Shown piece after piece: positions 30,027-40,284 of a stretch of 64,000 nucleotides of DNA (the stretch's first letter is position 1; each line of letters starts with the position of its first letter). Origin of the DNA: Ga0077555 sp050250755 (GTDB lineage Bacteria > Pseudomonadota > Alphaproteobacteria > Rhizobiales > Hyphomicrobiaceae); NCBI GenBank assembly GCA_050250755.1, contig JBFWOB010000009.1, positions 1 through 64,000 of the forward strand, written 5' to 3'. The position numbers were made by a program, and so were the translations under genes. The notes below the pieces were generated by a model. It was not told the DNA's origin and searched no databases. It was given only the letters and a program-made list of their open reading frames with translations.

Positions 30027-31070
30027 ATGCCCCGCTTCCGTGTTCTCACCACCAAGGCGACCACCATCTCGACCGGGCTCGGCGGCTACGACTTCGAGAT
30101 GGAGGCTCTGGAGCCGCTCGACGTCGAGATTGTCGAGTGTGATCCAACCGAAGCCGGGTTCTCCGCGCTCGCGCCGACTGCCGATGCGCTTTACGCCAAA
30201 GGCATGCGCTTCACCGCTCCGATGATTGCAGCCCTGACCAAATGCAAGGTGATCTCGCTTGCATCGGTCGGCGTCGACACGGTGGATGTCACGGCCGCGA
30301 CCGCGAAGGGTATCCCGGTCACCAACTGCCCTGACACGTTCATCGAGGAAGTCGCCGACCACGCCATGATGCTCCTGCTGGCCGCACATCGCCGCGTCAT
30401 CGAGCAGGATCGCATGGTGCGCGAAGGCCGCTGGACCGAGGGGCGGCCGCAACTTCTCAAAGTCCCGCGCTTGATGGGCCAGACGATGGGCTTCATTGCA
30501 TTCGGTCGCGTCGCACGGGCAACGGCGCGGCGCGCGAAGGCGTTCGGCCTCAATCTGATTGCCCATGATCCCTTCCTCGACGAGCAGATGATAGCGGCTC
30601 ACGGCGTCGAACCCGTTTCGCTCGACGAGGTGCTGACGCGCTCCGATTTTATCTCGATGCACATGCCCGCAACGCCGGAGGCCGAAGGTTTCCTGAAGGG
30701 GCAGCATTTCCGCCGGATGAAGCCGCACTGCATCTTCGTCAACACGGGCCGCGGCCCGACGGTCGAGGAGGCGGGGCTCATCAAGGCATTGCAGGAAGGC
30801 TGGATTGCAGGCGCAGGCCTCGACGTTCTTCAGGTGGAGCCGGTGAAGCCGGACAATCCGCTGCTCAAGATGACCAACGTCGTGCTGTCGCCGCATAACG
30901 CCAGCGCGTCGGCACGGTTCGATCCGGCACGCAAGCGGCGTTTGGGGCAGGAAATCGCCAACGTTCTGTCGGGGCGGTGGCCGCTCTCATGCGTAAATCC
31001 GACCGTGCTGCCGGGCTCCGGTCTGAGGCGCTGGCAGCCGATCTCCATGGAGCGCGGCCCCAACTCGTAG
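30027..31070 (+). CDS. D-2-hydroxyacid dehydrogenase family protein
   Basis: 347 aa NAD-dependent oxidoreductase of the phosphoglycerate-dehydrogenase/CtBP family. The catalytic Arg (VNTGRGPTVEE), Glu (DVLQVEP) and His (LSPHNAS) are present. The dinucleotide-binding loop reads MGFIAFGRVARATA, so two of the usual glycines of GxxGxGxxG are alanine. The ATG at 30027 has CGAGGT upstream. The gene starts 135 bases after the molybdenum hydroxylase and may be co-transcribed with it. Substrate unknown. Confidence 0.85.
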   Translation: MPRFRVLTTKATTISTGLGGYDFEMEALEPLDVEIVECDPTEAGFSALAPTADALYAKGMRFTAPMIAALTKCKVISLASVGVDTVDVTAATAKGIPVTNCPDTFIEEVADHAMMLLLAAHRRVIEQDRMVREGRWTEGRPQLLKVPRLMGQTMGFIAFGRVARATARRAKAFGLNLIAHDPFLDEQMIAAHGVEPVSLDEVLTRSDFISMHMPATPEAEGFLKGQHFRRMKPHCIFVNTGRGPTVEEAGLIKALQEGWIAGAGLDVLQVEPVKPDNPLLKMTNVVLSPHNASASARFDPARKRRLGQEIANVLSGRWPLSCVNPTVLPGSGLRRWQPISMERGPNS

Positions 31071-31104
31071 CCACGGCTACGGCCGCGTCAGAAGGCGCCG
31101 CGCT

Positions 31105-32472
<1,368 letters not shown>

Positions 32473-32835
32473 TTCGCTACCGCACCCTTCGTTGTCACGA
32501 GGTTGTTGCATTGCAGCACTATGCGGTGTCTTTAACAAGCCGGTTCTCTATGCATTTTGATCTTTTCCCACTCCCGATCGGGATATAAAATCCTACTGCA
32601 GCAGTCGGTTATGACTGCGCGCCAGCGGCGTGGCCGCCCATGAATATTGGCGAGAAGATTATTTGGCACTGCAGCAGACGTGCGCGCTGACGCCGGCAAA
32701 ACTATTTGAGACGGTTAATTGCCGTCACGCGGGACGCCGCCGAAATCGCGCTTTAATAACGCTGACGTCTATTAGACCGGCGCATCTCCGCTGGGGGGAA
32801 GTGCACCGGTCTCTATCGAACAAAGTGCGCTGCGT
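32473..32835. promoter_or_regulatory. phaZ upstream region with repeated TGCAGCA motifs
   Basis: 363 bases, no gene supported. It contains TGCAGCA at 32512-32518 and two copies of CTGCAGCAG at 32596-32604 and 32669-32677. Known PhaR repressors of PHA genes bind TGC/GCA-rich palindromes, so these are candidate operators for the minus-strand phaZ. The rightmost copy is closer to the 3' end of the next gene. Confidence 0.4.
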
Positions 32836-33960
32836 TCAACCCCGCTGGAACAGCAGCTTGCCGTCCGGCCCAAGGCGACGCTCAGCCGCGCCTGTCGCGA
32901 GCAGGTAGTGCGCGTGTGCCAGAGTCTCCGCGAACGCGTGCCGGCCCTGACCCTCGGCAACCGGCTTGGGAAAGAGACCGCGCGCCAGCGCCATGTTTGT
33001 GGATGGCGTCGACATCAACCCGAGCAACTGCGTCAGCCTCAGCTCATGGTGATAAGCAAGTTCCTCCACGCGGATGCGCAACCCATGGAAGGGCAACCCG
33101 TGCGACGGCAGTACGAGCGCGTCGGCAGGCAGGCGCCGAAACCGGTCGAGTGACGCGAGATATTCACCTAATGGGTTGGCCTCGGGCTCGTGTGGCATGA
33201 CGCCAATCATCGGCGAGATTTTGGAGAGCACCTGATCGCCGGCAATCAGGATGTTGTCCTCGGCGCACCAGAATGACGCATGCGCCGATGCGTGGCCGCC
33301 GCAGACCATCACCTCCCATTCCCGCCCACCGAATCGTAGCGTCGCTCCATCCCTGAGGCGTATGAATTCTTCCGGTAGCGCTTCCATGTAGGTCCGCGTC
33401 CGGATGCGCTCGTCGCCGAACGAATCGATCGTATCGGCATCGCATCCATGCCGCTCCAGGAACCGCACGGCCCGCGGCCCCAAGGGTGCTTTTGCTTCCT
33501 CCACCCGCAACTGGGCCGAAAGCCACTCCGTCTGCGTGATGTGATAGGGCACACCGCCCGCCCGGTCGAAAAGCCAGCCTGCCAACCCGACGTGATCCGT
33601 ATGGCCGTGCGTCGCAATGAGACGGACGATCGGCGCCCCGGAAAGCGGCCCAGCCAGCAACTCGTCCCATACCTCGCGCGGCTTGCTGTCGGATGTTCCC
33701 GTATCGATCAGCGTCCAGCCGTTTGCCTCGCGCAACAGCCAGACGTTGACGTGATTGAGACGAAAGGGCAGGGGAATGCGGGCCCACAATATTCCAGGCG
33801 CCACTTCGAAGGTTTCGGCGCCCTTCGGGTGGTCCTCGCGGAGATACGTGATCGATGGTGGATGCTTGCGTACCTCGAGGTCGGTAACCGCGTCTCCGTT
33901 GCCCCTGAACTCGGCCGAGCTCGCGGCAGCGTCTGTTCCCGTCCGTGGTGTGCCGTGCAT
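32836..33960 (-). CDS. Metallo-beta-lactamase-fold hydrolase (glyoxalase II-like)
   Basis: 374 aa with the zinc motif THGHTDH (His118, His120, Asp122, His123), later ligands in VCGGHASAHASFW and IAGDQVLS, and LVLPSHGLPFHGL near the C-terminus. The domain order (MBL core plus a helical C-terminal dimerisation domain) fits the BLACT/LACTB2-like group. The start is the ATG at 33960; a longer in-frame start exists. It is unrelated in detail to the other MBL protein at 21360. Function not assignable. Confidence 0.83.
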   Translation of the reverse strand: MHGTPRTGTDAAASSAEFRGNGDAVTDLEVRKHPPSITYLREDHPKGAETFEVAPGILWARIPLPFRLNHVNVWLLREANGWTLIDTGTSDSKPREVWDELLAGPLSGAPIVRLIATHGHTDHVGLAGWLFDRAGGVPYHITQTEWLSAQLRVEEAKAPLGPRAVRFLERHGCDADTIDSFGDERIRTRTYMEALPEEFIRLRDGATLRFGGREWEVMVCGGHASAHASFWCAEDNILIAGDQVLSKISPMIGVMPHEPEANPLGEYLASLDRFRRLPADALVLPSHGLPFHGLRIRVEELAYHHELRLTQLLGLMSTPSTNMALARGLFPKPVAEGQGRHAFAETLAHAHYLLATGAAERRLGPDGKLLFQRG

Positions 33961-34166
33961 CCGCCTGCCTCCTGCGCGCTGTCCGGACAAGTACTTATCG
34001 CAGCGCAACAGGGTTGGCTACCTCTTGTGCCTTTTATCGTGACGGCCGCCCTTGTCCCCTGGCCATACTTCCGCTATGAACGCCACTTTCCACATGGATG
34101 CCCGTCCGGCCGGTGGCCCCGCCGCTTGTCGACGCGTCCGGCCGACCAGGAAGAGGGCGCGCCCCC

Positions 34167-34391
34167 ATGAAGACAAACGAGGACTTCCACCCTGACTATC
34201 ATATGGTCAAGGTGGTCATGACCGATGGCACCGAGTACGTGACGTATTCGACCTACGGCAACGAGGGTGATGTGATCACGCTCGACATCGATCCGCGCAC
34301 CCATCCCGCGTGGACTGGCGGCAACCAGCAGGTCATGGACCGCGGTGGCCGCGTCTCGCGCTTCAAGAAGAAGTTCGAAGGCCTGTTCTGA
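34167..34391 (+). CDS. rpmE: 50S ribosomal protein L31
   Basis: 74 aa with the L31 signature FHPDYHMVKVVMTDGTEY and C-terminal SRFKKKFEGLF. There are no cysteines, so this is the zinc-free form common in alphaproteobacteria. The start is the ATG at 34167 after GGAAGAGGG. It stands alone ahead of the TRAP transporter operon. Confidence 0.96.
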   Translation: MKTNEDFHPDYHMVKVVMTDGTEYVTYSTYGNEGDVITLDIDPRTHPAWTGGNQQVMDRGGRVSRFKKKFEGLF

Positions 34392-34443
34392 GCACGGCTG
34401 TTGCCGGCTCACTAAGCGGTTGGCCCGTCCGACCGTAACACTA

Positions 34444-34474
34444 CTGAGGGCCGGCTATTGCGTGCTGGCCTCAG
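34444..34474 (+). terminator. Hairpin after rpmE
   Basis: CTGAGGGCCGGC pairs imperfectly with GCTGGCCTCAG 53 bases past the rpmE stop. It is followed by an A-rich rather than T-rich stretch. Confidence 0.4.
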
Positions 34475-34594
34475 ATCAAGCCAAAATAAAATCAATTGCA
34501 GACATTCGTCGCGGAATTTCGGAGGGTGCACGCGCCGCTTCGAGACGAGGTGGCTGCGTCTTCGCTCTACAAAAAAAGCGGATGGAGGAAACAG

Positions 34595-35596
34595 GTGAGC
34601 AGCACAACCGCGCGCGGCATTATTGGATGCGCCGTGGCCATCGGGATGGCATTCGTGTCCGTGCCCGCTATGGCCCAGAACAAGACCATTATAAAGCTTG
34701 CCTGGACATCCGGTGACGGAGCGACAGATCCTTATTCGGTTGGGGGGCACGCCTTCAAGGAGGCGCTGGAAAAGACCGCCGGGGATCGCATTGAGGTACG
34801 CCTCTTTCCCAACCGGCAGCTCGGAGATGAGAAGCCGGCGCTCGAAGGCATCCGCCTCGGCACGATTGACGCTGGCATCATCACCAATGCGATCGTTGCC
34901 CAGATCGAGCCAACCTTCCAGTTGAACGACATGCCGTTCCTGTTCGCCAACGAGGCACAGGCACAAGGCGTTCTGGACGGCCCGATCGGCAAGAAGTTGA
35001 TCGCCAAGCTCGACGCCAAGGGCATCAAGCTCCTCGGCTTCATGGAGGGCGGCTTCCGCAACATGGTCAATAATGTCAGGCCGGTTGCGAAGCCCGAGGA
35101 TGTCAAGGGCGTGAAGTTCCGCGTGATGCAGAACCCCGTCTATATCGCCATGTTCTCGTCGCTGGGCGGCAATGCCGTGCCGATGGCATGGGGAGAGACG
35201 TTCACCGCGGTTCAGCAAGGCGCGATCGACGGGCTCGAGATTCCTCTTGCGGTCATCGAGCAGAACAAGATCTTCGAGATCACGAAATACCTCTCGCTGA
35301 CGAACCACACTTATTCCGCGATCCATTTGATCATGAATAAGCGCCTTTTCGAGCGTCTGCCCCCGGACCTGCAAAAGGCGGTGGTCGAAGCCGGCAAGGT
35401 TGCGACTGCTAAGCAGCGTGCCAGGGCCGCCGAAGTCGCCAGCGAGATCGTCGATAAGCTGAAGGCCCACGGCATGACGGTCAACCCCGTTGCCGACTTC
35501 ACACCGTTCCGGGAATCGGTGAAGCACGTCTACCAGCAGTTTGAACCCACCATCGGTGCGGATCTCCTTAAGGAGACGCTTGCCGCCGTCAAATAA
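34595..35596 (+). CDS. dctP: TRAP transporter substrate-binding protein (DctP family)
   Basis: 333 aa. The GTG at 34595 with GGAGG 9 bases upstream begins a signal peptide (ARGIIGCAVAIGMAFVSVPAMAQ), which rules out the longer open frame. The mature protein captures a substrate, usually a carboxylate, in the periplasm. Family marks are GDRIEVRLFPNRQLGDEKPALEGIRLGTIDAG, the carboxylate-binding Arg region KFRVMQNPVYIAMFSSLGGNAVPMAW and QQGAIDGLE. First gene of a complete dctPQM operon. Gene symbols follow the family, not a known substrate. Confidence 0.93.
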   Translation: MSSTTARGIIGCAVAIGMAFVSVPAMAQNKTIIKLAWTSGDGATDPYSVGGHAFKEALEKTAGDRIEVRLFPNRQLGDEKPALEGIRLGTIDAGIITNAIVAQIEPTFQLNDMPFLFANEAQAQGVLDGPIGKKLIAKLDAKGIKLLGFMEGGFRNMVNNVRPVAKPEDVKGVKFRVMQNPVYIAMFSSLGGNAVPMAWGETFTAVQQGAIDGLEIPLAVIEQNKIFEITKYLSLTNHTYSAIHLIMNKRLFERLPPDLQKAVVEAGKVATAKQRARAAEVASEIVDKLKAHGMTVNPVADFTPFRESVKHVYQQFEPTIGADLLKETLAAVK

Positions 35597-35626
35597 TGCG
35601 CTGATTACGTTCGGGGGATCCGCCAG

Positions 35627-36136
35627 ATGCTCGGTCTCATCGCGCATGGCATCGGACGCTTGGCGGAGGTTGCGGCAAGCTTGCTACGGGCGAGCTTGGT
35701 CGCGACCTTGGTCGTTATGATGTCCAGCATCGTGTTCCAGGTTGTGATGCGCTATGTTTTGGGCAACACATTGTCGTGGACGGAGGAATTGGCGATCCTC
35801 ATGTTCGCTTGGGGGACCCTTGGCGGGCTCGCCCTTGGTGTTCATGAGGGCTTCCATGTTCGTCTCGATCTGCTCATCGGCTACTTGTCGCCTCCGTTGC
35901 TCCGCGGGGTCGAGACGGCGATAGGCCTCCTGACGACAGTTTTTGGCGCCTACGTCGCCTGGTCGGGAGAGCGCTTCTTCGACTTTACGCGCGGCTCGAC
36001 TTCGGCCGCGATCGGCTATCCCATCGAATTCCTGCATGGGCTCGCGCCGATCGCGGGAGCGCTGATCTGCCTTTTCGCACTCAACGGCATGATCCAAGGC
36101 CCACGCTCCGAACCTGAGCCGGATTTATCCCTATGA
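35627..36136 (+). CDS. dctQ: TRAP transporter small permease (DctQ)
   Basis: 169 aa with four hydrophobic helices and the DctQ-family signature VMRYVLGNTLSWTEELAILMFAWGTLGG. It binds the large permease in the inner membrane. It starts 30 bases after dctP and its stop overlaps the dctM start by four bases (ATGA), so translation is coupled. Confidence 0.93.
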   Translation: MLGLIAHGIGRLAEVAASLLRASLVATLVVMMSSIVFQVVMRYVLGNTLSWTEELAILMFAWGTLGGLALGVHEGFHVRLDLLIGYLSPPLLRGVETAIGLLTTVFGAYVAWSGERFFDFTRGSTSAAIGYPIEFLHGLAPIAGALICLFALNGMIQGPRSEPEPDLSL

Positions 36137-37407
36137 GCACCGTTACCCTCGTCCTGACGCTGGGCTTCGCGGGTCTGGTCGTGGTCGGCGTGCCGTTCGC
36201 CATCGCGATCGGCACGGTGGTCATGCTCGCGGTGGTTCTGGCCGATATCGAACCCGCCTTCGTGGCGCAGCAACTGGTCGCTGGATCGCAGTCGTTCAGC
36301 CTGCTCGCCATTCCGCTGTTCATGTTCGCGGGCGAGTTAATGACAGCCGGCGGCCTCTCACAACGGCTCGTCGACGTGGCATCAGTTCTGGTGCGTCACC
36401 GCACAGGCGGCCTTGCCATGGTAACGGTGGTGGCGGCGCTGATTTTTGCTTCCATCTCCGGTTCCGCTCCCGCAACCACGGCTGCGATCGGGACTATTCT
36501 CATTCCGGCCATGGTCAAGGAAGGTTATGACAGGGCCTTCGCGACTTCTATTGCCGTTAGCGCAGGCGTGCTGGCGCCACTCATTCCGCCATCGATCGCG
36601 TTCGTCATCTGGGGGACGATCGCCGAGGAATCGATCGGCAAGCTGTTTCTCTCGGGGATTGCGCCCGGCGTCACGATCGCCTTGGGGTTGCTGGTCATCT
36701 GCCGCTTCCACGCCAAGCGCCATGGAGTTCCGAAACAGGCGAAGGCGACCTGGGGCGAATTGCTTCAAGCGTTGACACGAGGCAAATGGGCGCTGCTGTC
36801 ACCCTTCGTTGTGCTGGGCGGCATCTATGGCGGTATCTTTACGCCAACTGAGGCCGCGGCCATATCATGTGCCTACGCGCTTCTAGTCGGATATTTCATC
36901 GAGCGTCGGTTGCGCTGGGCAGAAATCCCCGCGGTCGCGCTGCGCGCTGTGCGCACCAGCGCAATTGTGACGGCCATTATCGCGGTATCGACTGGCTTCG
37001 GCGTTCTCGTTGCCCAAGAGCAGATCGCGACCGGTTTCGCCACTTGGCTTGCTGCCAACGTCTCTGAAAAATGGATGGCCCTGGCAGGGCTCAATATCGC
37101 TTTCTTCCTGCTTGCGGCGGTGATGGACGAGATCGCCATCATGGTCATCCTTGGGCCGATGTTGATTGCCATTGGCCACAAGTTCGGCGTCGACCCCATT
37201 CAGTTCGGCGCCATGATCGTGACGAACGTCGCGATCGGGATGGCCGCACCCCCGATTGGCTATTGCCTCTTTGTCGGCATGGCAATTTCGGGCGTCAGCC
37301 TCGCACGCATCGCTCGGGTGATCTGGCCGCAGATTCTCGTGATGCTGGTCGTCCTGTTCCTGACGACATACATCCCGCAGTTCTCGCTGATGTTCGTATC
37401 TCGATGA
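36133..37407 (+). CDS. dctM: TRAP transporter large permease (DctM)
   Basis: 424 aa with about 12 membrane segments. DctM carries the sodium-driven translocation path. Conserved segments are PLFMFAGELMTAGGLSQRLVDVA, FASISGSAPATTAAIGTILIPAM, PLIPPSIAFVIWG, TPTEAAAIS and GPMLIAIGHKFGVDPIQFG. Last gene of the operon, followed 33 bases later by a strong terminator. Confidence 0.95.
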   Translation: MSTVTLVLTLGFAGLVVVGVPFAIAIGTVVMLAVVLADIEPAFVAQQLVAGSQSFSLLAIPLFMFAGELMTAGGLSQRLVDVASVLVRHRTGGLAMVTVVAALIFASISGSAPATTAAIGTILIPAMVKEGYDRAFATSIAVSAGVLAPLIPPSIAFVIWGTIAEESIGKLFLSGIAPGVTIALGLLVICRFHAKRHGVPKQAKATWGELLQALTRGKWALLSPFVVLGGIYGGIFTPTEAAAISCAYALLVGYFIERRLRWAEIPAVALRAVRTSAIVTAIIAVSTGFGVLVAQEQIATGFATWLAANVSEKWMALAGLNIAFFLLAAVMDEIAIMVILGPMLIAIGHKFGVDPIQFGAMIVTNVAIGMAAPPIGYCLFVGMAISGVSLARIARVIWPQILVMLVVLFLTTYIPQFSLMFVSR

Positions 37408-37440
37408 GCGTGGGGCTCACCGACCCACGCGGATAAAGAA

Positions 37441-37466
37441 AAAGGCCGCTCCATCGGGCGGCCTTT
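37441..37466. terminator. Bidirectional-type terminator between dctM and rcdA
   Basis: A perfect 9-bp stem AAAGGCCGC / GCGGCCTTT with an eight-base loop; the A-run on one side and T-run on the other suit both converging genes. Confidence 0.85.
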
Positions 37467-37517
37467 GACGTTCAAAATGATATGCCAGCGTGCGATCGGC
37501 TGGCAGGGGCCGCGATC

Positions 37518-38054
37518 TCAACCGCTGGCAGCGCGTGCCGGCGCAAACGCGGCCGACAGCAGATCGACTTGCTCACCAACCGGGTTCGGGACTGCTTCGC
37601 TCACCACCGGCTCCGGCCGCTCGAGCGCCCGATCCAACAATACGATACGATCATGTAGGGCAAAGCTCGCGACGATGAGCTCTCGAATCTCGGCCGGTAG
37701 AATTTCAAAGTCCTTGACGTGCTCGGGGCGACCGATCGCGGTCAGACGAAGCCGCCTGCGTTTGACGCGTGCTTCCTCGTGCGTGATCTCGCCCGCGTTC
37801 AATGCGCGCCGAATGACGAGCCATGAGGCAAGCTCCAGGAGGCGCGTGGTCAGGCGCATGCTTTCCGAGGCGTAGAGCATGCTGGCCACCGGACCGATGG
37901 TCTTCGCATCGCGGCGGCCTTGGCCTTCGAGGTAATTGGCGGTCGTCTCGACCAGCGCCATGCCTTCTCGGAAGACCTGGTCGAATTGCTGGGAGCTCGC
38001 AAATTTATGGGCGAAGGAGATCGTGACGCTCGTACCAGTTCCTACGCTTCCCAC
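37518..38054 (-). CDS. rcdA: CtrA-degradation adaptor RcdA (DUF1465)
   Basis: 178 aa helical-bundle protein. In Caulobacter, RcdA with CpdR and PopA delivers CtrA to ClpXP at the cell pole. The family core is visible: FAHKFASSQQFDQVFREGMALVETTANYL, RRDAK, YASESMRLTTRLLELASWLVIRRALNAGEIT. The C-terminal 60 residues are acidic and probably disordered, as in the family. The start is the GTG at 38054 with GAGGTGACAG upstream. The 360-bp upstream region carries a CtrA-like box and two GANTC sites, consistent with cell-cycle control. It is the only protein of the CtrA proteolysis pathway in the window. Confidence 0.88.
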   Translation of the reverse strand: MGSVGTGTSVTISFAHKFASSQQFDQVFREGMALVETTANYLEGQGRRDAKTIGPVASMLYASESMRLTTRLLELASWLVIRRALNAGEITHEEARVKRRRLRLTAIGRPEHVKDFEILPAEIRELIVASFALHDRIVLLDRALERPEPVVSEAVPNPVGEQVDLLSAAFAPARAASG

Positions 38055-38417
38055 CTGTCACCTCGACAACTTTACTATGACCCCAAACAGGGTACCGACT
38101 GAATTACCCGCCCTCGGTGTCCCTGTGAAGGGGAGGATCGCCGAGAGGGGTTAAGGAGCTGTCTCGATTTGAGTACTCTGAATGCGAGATTTATAGGGCG
38201 AACAAAAAAATTGAGCCGCACATTGGCGGCTCGGATAGTTAAACAGGGGACGTCAAACGGTGAAGGCAGGGCTCGCTCGGCCGAGGAACCCCGAATGAGC
38301 CGATTCTAGGGCGATGAGGTAAATAGCCGTTTAATGGCAAACCGAATCTTACCGACTATCTCTTAAGGCTTGCAACGCCACGGATTCCGGCCGCCATGAC
38401 AGTTCGCACAGAGCTTT
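38055..38417 (-). promoter_or_regulatory. rcdA upstream region with CtrA/CcrM-type motifs
   Basis: 363 bases between the rcdA start and the stop of the DUF1192 gene on the same strand. On the plus strand it reads TAAA-N7-TTAA at 38320-38334, one mismatch from the CtrA consensus, bracketed by GATTC (38302-38306) and GAATC (38344-38348), plus a TTAA at 38239-38242. A six-bp hairpin AGAGCT-TTTC-AGCTCT at 38410-38425 covers the DUF1192 stop codon. Confidence 0.45.
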
Positions 38418-38606
38418 TCAGCTCTTGAAAATCGAGCTGGCGGCCGCCGAATGAGCCTTCTTTGTGGAGATCTCGGTCTTGGTGCGCGCGATCTCCGCCT
38501 CGAGCGCCGCAATGCGAGCCTCGAGTTCCGCAATCGACAGCCGGCTGAGGTTCTCGCCGACGACGATGTCGGTCTTTCCTTTCGACTGTGCCTCGTCCCA
38601 GTCCAT
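38418..38606 (-). CDS. DUF1192 family small coiled-coil protein
   Basis: 62 aa from the ATG at 38606 (CGGAGG ribosome site). The N-terminus MDWDEAQSKGKTDIVVGENL and the heptad helix LSIAELEARIAALEAEIARTK are the DUF1192 pattern, found across Rhizobiales next to rcdA. It is cytoplasmic, of unknown function. It is divergent from the quinone oxidoreductase gene, whose start is 113 bases away. Confidence 0.88.
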   Translation of the reverse strand: MDWDEAQSKGKTDIVVGENLSRLSIAELEARIAALEAEIARTKTEISTKKAHSAAASSIFKS

Positions 38607-38718
38607 CTGAGCCTCCGTGATGTGTCGGACGAACCGAGGGAAGCACGCAGCGCGCCTTGTCTCAACCAGCGACAGCGGGCACACAGACACAAACGCCGTC
38701 TCGAACCGGAGATAGTCC

Positions 38719-39717
38719 ATGACTGATGTGCCAACCACCATGACCGCCATCGTGATCGATGGCAAAGGCGGCCCAGAGGTGCTCGTGCCGCGCGAGTTGC
38801 CCGTGCCGCAGCCGGGCGAGGGTCAGATCCTGGTCAAAGTTGCGGCGGCGGGTGTCAATCGGCCGGACGTCCAGCAGCGTCTGGGTGCCTATCCGCCGCC
38901 GACCGGCCATTCGCCGCTGCCGGGCCTCGAGATCGCGGGCGAAGTGGTGGGCGTCGGAGCGAAGGTGTCGCGCTGGCGCTTGGGGGACAAGGTCTGTGCG
39001 CTGGTCAATGGTGGTGGATACGCAGCCTATTGCATCGCCGAGGACGTCCAGGCACTTCCCGTACCCGACGGCCTTTCGATGGCCGAGGCCGCGGGCCTCC
39101 CCGAGACCATCTTCACCGTCTGGAACAATGTCTTCGAGCGCGGGCGTCTCGGGCCTGGCGAATGGTTCCTCGTCCATGGAGGTACGAGCGGCATCGGCAC
39201 GTGTGCCATCCAGATGGCCAAAGGCTTTGGCGCTCGCGTCATTGCCACGGCCGGCAGCGCCGAGAAGGTCGGCTCCTGCAAGAGCCTCGGCGCCGATGTT
39301 GGCATCGACTATCGCACGCAGGATTTCGTGAAAGAGGTCAAGGCCGCGACCGGCGGCCATGGTGCCGACGTCATCCTCGACATGGTCGGTGGCGAATACA
39401 CCGAGCGCAACATTATCGCCGCGGCGGAAGATGGCCGCATCGTCCAGATCGCGTCTCTGGGCGGCGCCGAGGTCAAGATTAACGTCGCCCGTTTGATGGT
39501 GAAGCGCGTCACGCTCACCGGCTCGACGCTGCGCCCTCGGCCTCGTGCCGTGAAAGGCGGCTGGGCGCGCGACATCGAACAGCGCGTGTGGCCGCTAATC
39601 GAAGCCGGGCGACTGAAGGTGGTGATCGACTCTACCTATCCGCTCGCACAAGCTGCAGATGCGCATCGGCGTATGGAGACGAGCCAGCACATCGGCAAAA
39701 TTGTTCTGACCGCCTGA
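38719..39717 (+). CDS. NAD(P)H-quinone oxidoreductase, zinc-free MDR (PIG3-like)
   Basis: 332 aa medium-chain dehydrogenase/reductase. The NADPH site is LVHGGTSGIGTCAIQMAKGFGARVIAT, followed by GADVGIDYRTQDFVKEVK and the PIG3-type segments GVNRPDVQQRLGAYPPPTG, GLPETIFTVWNNVFERG and LTGSTLRPRP. No zinc cysteines are present. Such enzymes reduce quinones or enones. Start at the ATG at 38719. Rhizobiales often keep this gene beside DUF1192 and rcdA. Confidence 0.9.
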   Translation: MTDVPTTMTAIVIDGKGGPEVLVPRELPVPQPGEGQILVKVAAAGVNRPDVQQRLGAYPPPTGHSPLPGLEIAGEVVGVGAKVSRWRLGDKVCALVNGGGYAAYCIAEDVQALPVPDGLSMAEAAGLPETIFTVWNNVFERGRLGPGEWFLVHGGTSGIGTCAIQMAKGFGARVIATAGSAEKVGSCKSLGADVGIDYRTQDFVKEVKAATGGHGADVILDMVGGEYTERNIIAAAEDGRIVQIASLGGAEVKINVARLMVKRVTLTGSTLRPRPRAVKGGWARDIEQRVWPLIEAGRLKVVIDSTYPLAQAADAHRRMETSQHIGKIVLTA

Positions 39718-40284
39718 TCCACCAAGGCGCTGGCACCGGACGGGTGGTGGTGTCGGTTGCCGCCGTTCCGCTGGTTGTCTTGTTGTTGAGACGACTGGCG
39801 CGGACGGACGAGCCTAGGTCCGGGCCCGCCGCACGCGGTCCATCGTTGCGTCAGAAAAATCTAAAATAGAAAGAAGGCTCGTTTCATTATGAGCTGCATC
39901 ATTTGATTTAATGTCCTGTTGGCTTTGGCGGAAGGTCCGGCTCGCCTGGTGCAGTGCAATATATTAATGTCGAGAACGTCGAGACAATTCTTGTCGAGTT
40001 TGAGGATTCGCATTGCACGCGGGGAATAGCTTTTGAGGACGCTGATACCGGCTCAGGCAGATTTCTATGGCGGCGAAATTCGTCTGCCTCGCGTTCGTTC
40101 GGCCTATCCGCATTGCCGATAAGGAGGCTTCCCACACGGCAAACGGTCGCTTTTGCACTGGCATTATCAGTGACCTGCCGAGCCCATTATCGGCGCTTTA
40201 AGCCCATGTTCTCTGCCGCGCAAGCGTGGCGGCGGTCTGTGGGCGAGAGTTCATTTGTGGTGTTTATCCAACGGGCAAGAAGAG
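39718..40284. other. Gene-poor, relatively AT-rich intergenic region
   Basis: About 570 bases between the oxidoreductase stop and the response regulator start, lower in GC than its surroundings. Short open frames are present but resemble no family. TGCAGTGCAATAT occurs near 39951. I see no tRNA or convincing small RNA. Confidence 0.5.

Noticed and set aside
38363..38412. CxxCH heme-binding motif in an antisense-frame translation
   Set aside because: Occurs in a shadow frame of the DUF1192 gene with no cytochrome context.
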